Below, in pieces: positions 37,735 through 48,416 of a DNA stretch of 48,827 nucleotides. The notes under the pieces were generated by a model. That model worked only from the letters and a program-made list of their open reading frames with translations. It was not told the DNA's origin and searched no databases. This stretch comes from Nitrospirota bacterium (GTDB lineage: Bacteria > Nitrospirota > Nitrospiria > JACQCE01). The stretch covers positions 1 through 48,827 of the forward strand of contig JACQCE010000021.1 of the NCBI GenBank assembly GCA_016201765.1, given 5' to 3'. Position 1 is the stretch's first letter, and the number at the start of each line of letters is the position of its first letter. The translations under genes and the position numbers were made by a program.

Positions 37735-38673
37735 TCATTCCCGCGTCGTGGGACGGCTCAACGCCTCGACGAGCTGCCGGGCGTCATAGCTCAGCATGTC
37801 GAGGTAGCGCTCCGTGCCCGGCAGCGCGCCCGGCAGGGGGGTCAGGGTGACGAGGGCGGCGCCGGTCTCCTCCGCGAGCGTCTGGGCCACCTTGGCATTG
37901 AGCTGCGGTTCCATGACGATCACTTTGATCTTCTTCTGTCGGATCAACTTGATGAGACCGGTCAGCGCCTTGGCCGACGCTTCGCTCCCCGGCTGCTCCA
38001 GAATCACCCCTTCGATCTGAAAGCCGAACCGTCGGGCGAAATAGGGCCAGGCCGCGTGATGGGTGACGATCCGGCGGTCCTTGAGCGGTTTGACCTGTTC
38101 CTTGATGGCGGTTTCGACCGTATCGATCTCGTTCAGATACCGGGCCTGGTTCGCCAGAAACGCCGTCCGTTGGGCCGGCGCCATTTTAATGAGCGCATCG
38201 GTGATGGCGCGGATCATCATCTTGGCATTTTCCGGATCGAGCCAGATGTGCGGATTACCCGACGCATGGGCGTGGCCGTCTTCATCGGACTCTCCCGTTC
38301 CTTGTCCGCGCAGGAGCGGAATCCCCTGGCCGGTGGTCACGACCGTCAACCCGGGGTTCTTGGCCGATTCGATCATCGGCGCGACCCACACCTCGAGGCC
38401 CACCCCCACCTGCACCAGCAGGCGCGCCCGGCTGACGGCGACCAGATCGCTCGGCTTCGGCGTGTAGGTGTGCTCGCTTTCGGTGCCCTTGATCAGGCTG
38501 ACCACGCTGACGGAGGCGCCGCCGATCTGCTCGACGAACTCCTGCAGGAAGGGCAGCGTGGTGACGACCGGGATCGGTTCTTGAGCCAACGCAGACGGTG
38601 CGCGGTCCAGGCTTCCAACGAAGGCGAGAAGAACCGGCAGGATGATAAAGACGTGGCGGGGCAAGCGGGACAT
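37735..38673 (-). CDS. znuA: Periplasmic zinc-binding protein ZnuA
   Basis: This is a cluster A-I metal-binding protein. From the ATG at 38673 a signal peptide is clear: 'MSRLPRHVFIILPVLLAF' then a likely cleavage after ALA. The metal ligands appear as His in 'SEHTYTPKPSDL', 'NPHIWLDPENA' and 'THHAAWPYF', plus an acidic residue in 'VIVMEPQLNA'. A short His/Asp loop (DEDGHAHASGNPH) precedes the second ligand, as in zinc-specific members. The start is set by the promoter just upstream. Longer versions from 38706 or 38826 would cross the promoter or palindrome C. Length is 312 residues. Confidence 0.92.
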   Translation of the reverse strand: MSRLPRHVFIILPVLLAFVGSLDRAPSALAQEPIPVVTTLPFLQEFVEQIGGASVSVVSLIKGTESEHTYTPKPSDLVAVSRARLLVQVGVGLEVWVAPMIESAKNPGLTVVTTGQGIPLLRGQGTGESDEDGHAHASGNPHIWLDPENAKMMIRAITDALIKMAPAQRTAFLANQARYLNEIDTVETAIKEQVKPLKDRRIVTHHAAWPYFARRFGFQIEGVILEQPGSEASAKALTGLIKLIRQKKIKVIVMEPQLNAKVAQTLAEETGAALVTLTPLPGALPGTERYLDMLSYDARQLVEALSRPTTRE

Positions 38674-38685
38674 CAGCGGTGCGAC

Positions 38686-38715
38686 ACGATACCACTGATC
38701 TTTCATGGGTGTCAA
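38686..38715 (-). promoter_or_regulatory. Sigma-70 promoter for znuACB
   Basis: On the minus strand, TTGACA (38715-38710), an 18-bp spacer and TATCGT (38691-38686). Transcription would start about 5-8 nt before the znuA ATG, so the transcript is nearly leaderless. I saw no convincing Zur-type palindrome over it. Confidence 0.65.
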
Positions 38716-38727
38716 ATCGGGGTCGGC

Positions 38728-38831
38728 AAAAATAGGGACACGTCCCAATTTCCTCATGCGGCGCGCGGCGATCAACGAAATTGGGGTGTCCCTATTTTTG
38801 AGACAGGGCACGGTGGACTGATCCACTACCC
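38728..38831. repeat. Palindromic element, copy C (loop inverted relative to A)
   Basis: The left arm (38728-38752) is identical to that of copies A and B. The right arm (38777-38799) has lost two bases. The right flank 38800-38831 matches that of copy A (GAGAC...CACGGTG...CCACTACCC). The 24-nt loop, however, matches the reverse complement of the A loop at 22 of 24 positions. The element lies in the divergent znuA-anmK gap, 12 bp upstream of the znuA -35 box. Confidence 0.85.
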
Positions 38832-38845
38832 AAATCGGTTTTTCC

Positions 38846-38874
38846 TTGATTCAGCGGGGTAATTCGGCTAGGCT
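38846..38874 (+). promoter_or_regulatory. Possible promoter for anmK
   Basis: TTGATT (38846-38851), a 17-bp spacer and TAGGCT (38869-38874). The -10 is poor, but the position is right, between palindrome C and anmK. Confidence 0.35.
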
Positions 38875-38937
38875 GGCGCGGGAATCGGGTGTGTGGGCGT
38901 GGTCACGGACGGGACGGCGACGGGGAGAAACAGCACG

Positions 38938-40134
38938 ATGCGTGTAGTGGGGTTGATGTCCGGCACGTCGACGGACGGGATCGATGCCGCGCTCGTGGAG
39001 ATCACGGGTCGGGCTATTAAATCTGGCAGATCGGGCGGGACGACGCTCCGTCTGCTGGCGTTTCAAACCACCCCCTATCCGGCCGAATTGCGCGCGCGCC
39101 TGCTGCGGCTCGCCTCCGGCACGCCGCTGCCGGTGGCGGAAGCCTGCCGGCTCAACGCCCGGTTGGGCGAGGAGTTTGCCGCCGCCGCGCTGCGGGTGAT
39201 CCGGCGGGCCGGTGTGGCGCGCGCCGGCGTCGCGCTGATCGGCTCGCACGGCCAGACGGTCTGCCATCTGCCCGAACCGGAACGGGAGGGGCGGTGGCGG
39301 TTGCGCTCCACGCTGCAGATCGGCGAGCCGTCGATCATCGCCGAACGGACCGGCATTGCCACCATTGCCGACTTCCGGCCGCGCGATCAGGCCGCCGGCG
39401 GCCATGGCGCGCCGCTGACCCCCTTCCTGCACGACGTGCTCTTCCGCCACCCGGCGCGGGGGCGGGTGGTGGTCAACATCGGCGGGATCAGCAATCTGAC
39501 CTATCTGAAGCCGGCCCTGAAGCCTGGTGGACGGCGGGACGCCCTGTTGGCGTTCGATTCCGGCCCGGGCAACATGCTGCTCGACGCCATCGCCCACGAA
39601 CGATCACGGGGCCGCATCATTATGGACCATGGCGGCCGTCTGGCGGGCCGGGGGCGGATCTGTGCTCCGCTGCTGGCCCGGTTGCTGGCCCATCCCTATC
39701 TCCGCCAACGGCCGCCGAAGACGACCGGGCGGGAAGCCTTCGGCCTGCCCGCCATGCGGGCTAGGTTTGGACGAGACTGGACGACCCTTTCGACCGCGGA
39801 TCTGCTGGCCACGGCGACGGCGTTTACGGCCCGGTCGATCGCCGTCCATTGCGACCGGTTCATCGCGCCGAAAGGCCCGATCGACGACGTGATCGTGGGC
39901 GGGGGCGGCAGCCGCAACCCGGCCATCATGCGGGAACTGCAGGCTGCGCTGCCGGCCGCTCGGGTCAGCACCATGGAGGCCCACGGCTACGACAGCCGGG
40001 CGGTCGAGGCGATGGCCTTCGCGCTTCTGGCCTATGAAGCCTGGCACGGCCGGGCCAACAACATCCCGGCCGCCACCGGGGCGTTCAGGCCGGTCGTGAT
40101 GGGGAAGATCGTTCAAAGCCGGCCGCGCCGGTAA
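38938..40134 (+). CDS. anmK: Anhydro-N-acetylmuramic acid kinase AnmK
   Basis: AnmK phosphorylates and opens 1,6-anhydro-MurNAc, recycling wall turnover products. 'GLMSGTSTDGIDAALVEI' is the N-terminal signature. 'GSHGQTVCH', 'DFRPRDQAAGGHGAPLTP', 'NIGGISNLTYL', 'FDSGPGNMLLD' and 'DVIVGGGGSRNP' complete the kinase pattern. The ATG at 38938 gives 398 residues with GGGGAGA about 9 nt upstream. A longer frame from 38893 adds no conserved residues. Confidence 0.94.
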   Translation: MRVVGLMSGTSTDGIDAALVEITGRAIKSGRSGGTTLRLLAFQTTPYPAELRARLLRLASGTPLPVAEACRLNARLGEEFAAAALRVIRRAGVARAGVALIGSHGQTVCHLPEPEREGRWRLRSTLQIGEPSIIAERTGIATIADFRPRDQAAGGHGAPLTPFLHDVLFRHPARGRVVVNIGGISNLTYLKPALKPGGRRDALLAFDSGPGNMLLDAIAHERSRGRIIMDHGGRLAGRGRICAPLLARLLAHPYLRQRPPKTTGREAFGLPAMRARFGRDWTTLSTADLLATATAFTARSIAVHCDRFIAPKGPIDDVIVGGGGSRNPAIMRELQAALPAARVSTMEAHGYDSRAVEAMAFALLAYEAWHGRANNIPAATGAFRPVVMGKIVQSRPRR

Positions 40135-40214
40135 ATCAGAAATTCTCCAGACGAATCAAAAAGTTGGTGTAAAAATGGCCGGGACGTCGCGCTTTCCAGA
40201 TGCATCAAATCCTG

Positions 40215-42518
<2,304 letters not shown>

Positions 42519-42536
42519 GGGGGGCGCCCGCCCCCC
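42519..42536 (+). terminator. GC-rich hairpin after icd
   Basis: GGGGGGC GCCC GCCCCCC forms a 7-bp perfect GC stem directly following the TAA. No T-run follows, so it is either a factor-independent terminator of weak form or an mRNA-stabilising 3' hairpin. Confidence 0.55.
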
Positions 42537-42540
42537 AATC

Positions 42541-42570
42541 CACTCTTTACTTTCCACTTTCCATTCTCAC
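42541..42570 (-). repeat. Dispersed purine-rich repeat copy 3
   Basis: On the minus strand this reads TGAGAATGGAAAGTGGAAAG and continues AAAGAGTGGA. Its first 20 bases equal those of copy 1 at 16451. It lies just beyond the icd hairpin. Confidence 0.7.
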
Positions 42571-42716
42571 GCATTTCGTTTTTCTCATTTATTACTTGTA
42601 GTTGCCATTTAACAGGCCAATTTCCTGCCCTTAGTGGCCAGTTTCCTGTCCATTCCGTCTGATCGCGAAATCCTGCCCTCACACCCCTCGCGCCTCACGT
42701 TTTTTGCTCCATTTCC

Positions 42717-42745
42717 TTGAGATTTTGTTATCGGATCAATATACT
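42717..42745 (+). promoter_or_regulatory. Sigma-70 promoter for the helicase-nuclease gene
   Basis: TTGAGA (42717-42722), a 17-bp spacer and TATACT (42740-42745), each box one base from consensus. It leaves a 5' leader of about 165 nt that includes the inverted repeat at 42802-42842. Confidence 0.7.
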
Positions 42746-42801
42746 TGGGCGGGGTGATTCCGGCCTGCGAGCAGCCAGGCTCACCGCACATATCATTAGT
42801 G

Positions 42802-42842
42802 TTTCCTCTCCACCTGACGGGAGAGGGAAGGTGAGGAGGAAA
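42802..42842. repeat. Layered inverted repeat in the helicase leader
   Basis: TTTCCTCTCCACCT pairs with AGGTGAGGAGGAAA with two mismatches, and CCTCTCC (42805-42811) can alternatively pair with GGAGAGG (42820-42826). The text resembles a widespread REP-like GGGAGAGGG/GGTGAGG palindrome. It could fold in the mRNA leader. Confidence 0.5.
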
Positions 42843-42916
42843 AGGTTGTACTGGAAATCGTATGATCCTCTTATCTGCAGTTGGGAATCCAGCTTAATAC
42901 CAATAGGCGAAGCCTC

Positions 42917-45900
42917 ATGAGCATCGAACGAGATCGGCTTCTTTCCCTTGTCGAGTTCGCTCAGCAAACCGCGCGGATACGGAGCAAGCCTGCAGCGAAC
43001 GTTACTGAACACGGGCTCTTCGCTCTATACGAGCACCAGATGCAAGGACTGCCAGGCATCCGTGTGAATGTTAACGATCCCGAGAGCGAAGATGAAATTT
43101 GGCTTGTTGTTAAGCGACTCCACGAAACGAAGCCGCCGGACATCACTAGCGCGGTGCTTCGGCCGTGGGTGCAGATGACACAAAGCCCGAACGAAGAGCT
43201 GAAGCTACGGGAAGCCATCGACGGCGCAAGCCTCATTGCAGCGGGCACGCATTGCTCTTCGGAATTTCCACTGGAGCAAGGCAAGCCAGCCATCGACCCC
43301 AAGGCGACTGTTATCCTATCTGACTACAACAAGGCTGAGCAGGTCCGAGCCCAACTCGCCGTATACCTTGATACGAGGTGGCGTCCCTGGGCCGAGGAAG
43401 AGAAGCTTCGGCGCAAGACCATCCGCCTTTACTCCCAACTCTTCACGCTGAAGCAGCAGCTCGAGGGCGGTATTGTCGAAGCGCAGCTCGAGCTTGTTTG
43501 GGGTGTAGGCATTTGCATCTGGAACTGCGAGGGCAGCGTGCTGTCCTATCCAATGATAGGACGGCTGGTTGAGATGTCGCTTAACCCTGTGACGGCCGAA
43601 TTGGAAGTTCGGCCGCGAGATGTTGACGCCCGACTTGAGATTGACTGGTACGCCTCTATCGATAATCCCGGTGTTGCCGACTTGGAAAAGGCGGCAAAGG
43701 AGTTCTTCGGGAAGGCTACGACAACCTTTTCGCCGTTCGACCGCGGCACGTTCGAGCCTCTGCTTCGCACCGCGAGTACGAATCTCGACGCAAACGGCAT
43801 CTACTGGCCAAACGAAGTGACGGCAGAGGACCGCACGTTGCCAAAGCCCGATGACAAGCTCAGAATCACCGATACATGGGTATTCTTCGCACGCCCGCGC
43901 ACTAACAACCTTTTTCTGCAGGATTTGGAAAAGCTGAAGAAGCAAGCCGGAGAAGCCAAGGCCTACCCACCCGCTGTAGCCGCCGTCGTGACCGATCCTG
44001 ATACGACCAACCCGGTTGTCGATCTGCCGTCCTTTCGTGGTGTATCCGCCTCGTATCACGTTGAGAACATCACGAGCGGCAAGAAGGTGCGCGATCTCTA
44101 TTTCCCAAAGCCCTTCAACGACGAGCAGGTTCGCATCATCCAGCTATTGGATATTTCCGATGGAGTTGTCGTGCAGGGTCCACCAGGCACTGGCAAGACG
44201 CATACCATCGCTAATGTCATCTGTCACTATCTGGCCGAGGGCAAGCGGGTGCTCGTGACCTCGATGAAGGACCCCGCCCTCGCAGTTCTGCAGGAGCAGT
44301 TGCCGGTCGAAATCCGTCCGCTTGCCATTTCGCTGTTAACCAGCGAGCAGGACGGCATGAAACAGTTCGAGTACGCCATTCATAAGATTGCCTCCGAGGT
44401 TCAGAGTCTCGACCGCAGCAGCACCGCGAGAGCCCTCAGCCATCTTGCGGAATCCATTGATGCCCTCCACGGTAAACTTGCTGGCATCGACCGCAAGATT
44501 GGCGATTGGGCGAAACAGAATCTCGCCAAGGTTGCGCTGGATATGGAGGAAATCGACCCGCAGGACGCGGCGCGAGAAGTGGTTGATAGCGCAGGGCAGT
44601 TCGAGTGGATCACCGACGCGCTTGAAATCACTCCAGCGTTTGCGCCGCAGTTCTCGGACTCGGATGTCGTCCGACTGCGAGAGGCACGCCGCACTCTAGG
44701 TAAAGATATTGATTATCTCGATGCATCACTACCACAGCTTGTCGAGTTTCCTGACTCCAAGACGTTGCTCGAAGTCCACCAGGACCTATCCCAGTTTGAG
44801 AAACTGAAACAGAGAGTGGAACACGGCGACGTTCCAGCACTCGCCGACTCGAGCCAGGAGACGCTCACCTTTGCACAGCAGCTCCTCATCCGCATTGAGA
44901 TGCTGAAGCATCTACGTGACGAGGTAGCGCAGGAACATCGACCCTGGATGGTCGGCATGCGCGAACGGCTGCGCCGCGGTGGCAACGACGGCTTACCGCG
45001 GATGTTGGAAGTCCTTGGCACCGAGCTTGAGCGGGCTGTTGAGCGGCGCAAGGTGTTTTTTAAGCGGCCAGTTACCACGCCGGAAGGCATTGAGCTTGAT
45101 ACCGAGCTTGTGGAGGCCGTGGGCAATCTCACCGAGGGGAAGAGCCCTTTTGGGCTGAAAGGCCTATTCGGTAAGTCCGAGCAGAAAAGACAGCTAGACC
45201 GTATTCGCGTTCTCGGCAATCCACCAGCTGATGCTGAGGGATGGAAGCATGTTGCCGAGCATCTGGCCTTGTTGAAATGCCTGCGCGAACTAGCCTTGCG
45301 CTGGAATGCACTTGCCCACGAGCTTCATCTCGAAGCCGTGCTGGGTGACAAGCCGGGAGACGGCCTGGCTGCTGCCCATGGCTACACTCTTTACCTCAAA
45401 GTGAAAGTCGTGGTGAGCGCGGAAGGCGAACTCTGCACCGCGGCCGCCCACGTTTTCCCTAACTGGCCTCACGCCCGCGAGGTGGCGGATAACGCGCAGT
45501 GCCTATCTGAGCTGGAGCAGGCGCTTCGGCATCACCTCACGAAAAACCGCCTGGCCAACGTATGGGCCAACAAGGAACGCTGCCAAAAGGTGCTGGAAGG
45601 CCGGACCGGCCGCATCATCGATGACCTACGCCACTTCCTCAGTGAGGCGCTGGGTAACCCCACGGTTACGGATTCAGGGATGCAGGCTAAGTGGTCAGCG
45701 CTGATGGCTGAACTCTCACGCGTGCTGAATTTGGGAGCGCATCTCGTTACCGTGCGCGAGGTCTGTGACAAAATAGAAGCCTCCGGAGCGTCGAAGTACG
45801 CCGTAGCACTCAAGCAACCAATTGCGGGCACCGTGGATAGCCTGCTTCCAGACAGTTGGCGCAAAGCTTGGCGGCTGAGACGTCTCGCCACTCACCTCGA

Positions 45901-48229
45901 GTCGATTGACGGGCACGAAGAGCTGAAGAAGTTAGCAAAAGACCGTAATGATGTCGAAAGCGACTTAACGCGCGCCTACCGCGACATTGTGGTGAAGCGT
46001 ACGTGGCTTAAGCTTGCAGAGAATGCCTCCCCCAACATCCGGGCCGCTCTGCAGGCATACCTCAACGCCATACAGAAAATCGGCAAGGACAGGGGTAAGG
46101 GGAAGCGTGCTGTACGCTACCGGCAAGATGCGCGCATGGCGGCATCCCAGGCGAACCCCGCTGTGCCGTGCTGGATAATGCCTCATTACCGCGTGTCGGA
46201 ATCACTGCCTGCGGAGTTGGGCTGCTTCGACCTTGTCGTCATCGACGAAGCATCGCAATCAGACCTTACCGCTTTGCCTTCTCTCTTACGGGCCCAAAAG
46301 GTGCTTATCGTCGGCGACGACAAGCAGGTTTCTCCCGAGGGCGTAGGTCTTGAAGAGGAGAAAATTCGCAGCCTCATGAACCGCTTCCTTGGCAGCCAAG
46401 TGGAGACCTACAGGCCGCAAATGTCACCGGATCGTTCCATCTATGATCTTTTCAAGGTAGTGTTCGCCAAGAGCGCGGTGATGTTGAAAGAACATTTCCG
46501 CTGCGTAGCTCCCATCATCGAGTACTCCAAGCGCGAGTTCTACAATCACGAGCTGCGGCCACTGCGCATACCGAAAGCGTCTGAGCGCCTCGACCCGCCC
46601 CTCATCGACGTGGTAGTGGAAGACGGGTATCGCAAGGGTGATGTTAATCTGCCCGAGGCGCGTTTCATTGTCGATGAGATCAAGGCGATCGTGGAGGATC
46701 CAGCCATGGCTGGCCGCTCCATCGGGGTTGTCTCTCTGCTCGCTGACAAGCAGGCACTGTTGATATGGGATCGACTGACCGATGAGCTTGGACCAGAAAT
46801 CATGCAACGCCATCGCATCACTTGTGGCGATGCGCGTACGTTCCAGGGCAAGGAGCGTGACATCATGTTTCTCTCCATGGTGTCAGCGCCCAACGAGTTG
46901 GGGGGACCGCTCTCCGGCATTATGTATGACCAGCGTTTCAACGTGGCTGCCTCGCGTGCGCGCGATCGGATGTACCTGGTGCGCTCGGTGGAATTGGAAC
47001 ACTTGACCGGGGAGAACCTTCAGCGGCGCAGGCTCATCGGACACTTCGCGGCACCCTTCGCCCAGGATGAGGTGCGCGTGGAGGACCTGCGCAAACTTTG
47101 CGAGTCCCCTTTCGAACGCGAGATGTACGATGAACTCGCGCAGCGTGGCTACTGGGTGACGCCACAAGTGCGGGTCGGCCAGTACCGCATCGACATGGTG
47201 GTGGAGGGACACAATGACGCTCGGCTAGCGATCGAGTGCGACGGCGACAAGTACCACGGTGCGGACAAGTGGGCCGACGACATGCAGCGCCAGCGCGTTC
47301 TGGAACGTGCTGGTTGGATGTTCTGGCGGTGTTTCGCCTCCGCCTTCATCCGTCGACGAAAGGACATACTGGATGACCTCTTGAAGATGTTGACCAAGCG
47401 CGGTATTGAACCGATTGGGGCCGAAGGCGCACCAAGGAGCGTGCATACCGAGCACCGTGTCGTGTCTTCTGTGAATAAGCCGGTGAACCAGGATACCCCG
47501 ATACCTGATGAAGTTCCTGAGAACGCCCAGGCGTCGATGCCTGCTGCACCGCCGGCACAATGCAGTTCAGCAAGAGGAGACGTGCCTCCAGTAGAAGCTC
47601 GGGTGCATCTGTCGGCCGATGATGGAGACCTCCTTGACAGAGGACGAGTGCTCGTTCCTTCAGTCAGATTGGGAGATGCTAACCTACCATCAAGCGATTA
47701 TGTGGCGTATGCCGGGCCGGCCGGGAATGATCCTCGGAGCGTCAGCTTGGATGTAGTCTCCGATGGTATAGTCCGAATCATAGAGGTTGAGGGGCCAGTT
47801 GTTGCGAAGCGAGTCTATGACATCTACCTGTCGGGCTGCGGCATCAAGCGGATGGGCAAAGAACTCAAGAGGGCCATGAACAAGGCGCTCGCGCACGCTA
47901 TTCGGCAGGGACACGTTGTTTCTGAAGATGAGGCAGGCAAGGGTGGTCTACTCTTCTCTGTAGTTCGAGCGAAGGGGAGTCCGCCGATTAGATTGCGAAG
48001 CAGGGGGCCAAGATTATTAGAAGAGATTCCGCCGAGCGAACTACAAGTTATAGCAAGATACTTGGTGGAACGGCACGGTTTTGCATCAGGTAGTGAAGAA
48101 CATCTGCGTGCAGTCTTGGAGAGCTCGGATCTCAAACGACTAACCACGCAAGTCAGCACGACGTTGCTGAAGATCCTTGAGAGGAGTTTCCCATATGTGG
48201 ACGAGTTTTTGAAAGGCATACACAAATAG
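42917..48229 (+). CDS. Giant SF1 helicase fused to PD-(D/E)XK (Vsr/MTES_1575-like) nuclease; candidate defence protein
   Basis: The product is 1770 residues. Residues 1-400 contain no family I recognise. SF1 (Upf1/COG1112-like) motifs follow: Walker A GPPGTGKT at 421-428, motif II DEASQ at 1110-1114, motif III GDDKQ at 1133-1137 and motif VI NVAASRARDR at 1342-1351. About 680 helical residues are inserted between motifs I and II. A nuclease domain spans about 1390-1480, with Asp1426 and Glu1440-Cys-Asp-Gly as the likely active site. A DUF3320-like domain lies at about 1610-1690. Codon use is AT-richer than in the neighbours. The start ATG at 42917 has only a weak Shine-Dalgarno; an in-frame TTG at 42881 is an alternative. 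Confidence 0.88.
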   Translation: MSIERDRLLSLVEFAQQTARIRSKPAANVTEHGLFALYEHQMQGLPGIRVNVNDPESEDEIWLVVKRLHETKPPDITSAVLRPWVQMTQSPNEELKLREAIDGASLIAAGTHCSSEFPLEQGKPAIDPKATVILSDYNKAEQVRAQLAVYLDTRWRPWAEEEKLRRKTIRLYSQLFTLKQQLEGGIVEAQLELVWGVGICIWNCEGSVLSYPMIGRLVEMSLNPVTAELEVRPRDVDARLEIDWYASIDNPGVADLEKAAKEFFGKATTTFSPFDRGTFEPLLRTASTNLDANGIYWPNEVTAEDRTLPKPDDKLRITDTWVFFARPRTNNLFLQDLEKLKKQAGEAKAYPPAVAAVVTDPDTTNPVVDLPSFRGVSASYHVENITSGKKVRDLYFPKPFNDEQVRIIQLLDISDGVVVQGPPGTGKTHTIANVICHYLAEGKRVLVTSMKDPALAVLQEQLPVEIRPLAISLLTSEQDGMKQFEYAIHKIASEVQSLDRSSTARALSHLAESIDALHGKLAGIDRKIGDWAKQNLAKVALDMEEIDPQDAAREVVDSAGQFEWITDALEITPAFAPQFSDSDVVRLREARRTLGKDIDYLDASLPQLVEFPDSKTLLEVHQDLSQFEKLKQRVEHGDVPALADSSQETLTFAQQLLIRIEMLKHLRDEVAQEHRPWMVGMRERLRRGGNDGLPRMLEVLGTELERAVERRKVFFKRPVTTPEGIELDTELVEAVGNLTEGKSPFGLKGLFGKSEQKRQLDRIRVLGNPPADAEGWKHVAEHLALLKCLRELALRWNALAHELHLEAVLGDKPGDGLAAAHGYTLYLKVKVVVSAEGELCTAAAHVFPNWPHAREVADNAQCLSELEQALRHHLTKNRLANVWANKERCQKVLEGRTGRIIDDLRHFLSEALGNPTVTDSGMQAKWSALMAELSRVLNLGAHLVTVREVCDKIEASGASKYAVALKQPIAGTVDSLLPDSWRKAWRLRRLATHLESIDGHEELKKLAKDRNDVESDLTRAYRDIVVKRTWLKLAENASPNIRAALQAYLNAIQKIGKDRGKGKRAVRYRQDARMAASQANPAVPCWIMPHYRVSESLPAELGCFDLVVIDEASQSDLTALPSLLRAQKVLIVGDDKQVSPEGVGLEEEKIRSLMNRFLGSQVETYRPQMSPDRSIYDLFKVVFAKSAVMLKEHFRCVAPIIEYSKREFYNHELRPLRIPKASERLDPPLIDVVVEDGYRKGDVNLPEARFIVDEIKAIVEDPAMAGRSIGVVSLLADKQALLIWDRLTDELGPEIMQRHRITCGDARTFQGKERDIMFLSMVSAPNELGGPLSGIMYDQRFNVAASRARDRMYLVRSVELEHLTGENLQRRRLIGHFAAPFAQDEVRVEDLRKLCESPFEREMYDELAQRGYWVTPQVRVGQYRIDMVVEGHNDARLAIECDGDKYHGADKWADDMQRQRVLERAGWMFWRCFASAFIRRRKDILDDLLKMLTKRGIEPIGAEGAPRSVHTEHRVVSSVNKPVNQDTPIPDEVPENAQASMPAAPPAQCSSARGDVPPVEARVHLSADDGDLLDRGRVLVPSVRLGDANLPSSDYVAYAGPAGNDPRSVSLDVVSDGIVRIIEVEGPVVAKRVYDIYLSGCGIKRMGKELKRAMNKALAHAIRQGHVVSEDEAGKGGLLFSVVRAKGSPPIRLRSRGPRLLEEIPPSELQVIARYLVERHGFASGSEEHLRAVLESSDLKRLTTQVSTTLLKILERSFPYVDEFLKGIHK

Positions 48230-48261
48230 TGTGTTGTATGAGCCCAGGGTCGGACCATTTG

Positions 48262-48294
48262 GGAAATGCGGAAAATGGAAAGTAGAAAGAATAA
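48262..48294 (+). repeat. Dispersed purine-rich repeat copy 4, beside a GGTCGGACCAT direct repeat
   Basis: GCGGAAAATGGAAAGTAGAA resembles copies 1-3. GGTCGGACCAT occurs on either side (about 48249 and 48303). The 187-bp gap between the helicase and the transposase shows nothing else I can name. Confidence 0.5.
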
Positions 48295-48416
48295 CGCCGC
48301 GTGGTCGGACCATGAGAACAGCGTGATTTTGTGAGGGAAAGCGTCAAAATCGACGGCTAAATTGGCCTTAAACGGGGTGTTTTGAGCTCAGAATGGTGTG
48401 GTAATAATCCTCCAAT

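Larger units (their letters stand above)
42537..42916 (+). other. AT-richer, repeat-bearing non-coding region upstream of the helicase gene
   Basis: There is no convincing gene. Contents in order: purine repeat copy 3 on the minus strand (42541-42570); a direct repeat GGCCAATTTCCTGCCC (42615-42630) and GGCCAGTTTCCTGTCC (42636-42651) that looks like a degraded insertion-sequence end; a promoter at 42717-42745; and a layered inverted repeat (42802-42842) containing CCTCTCC and GGAGAGG. Composition differs sharply from the icd side, which suggests the left boundary of an acquired segment lies here. Confidence 0.6.

Noticed and set aside
38674-38826. Longer znuA start crossing palindrome C
   Set aside because: It would translate the repeat and the promoter; the signal peptide begins at the ATG at 38673.
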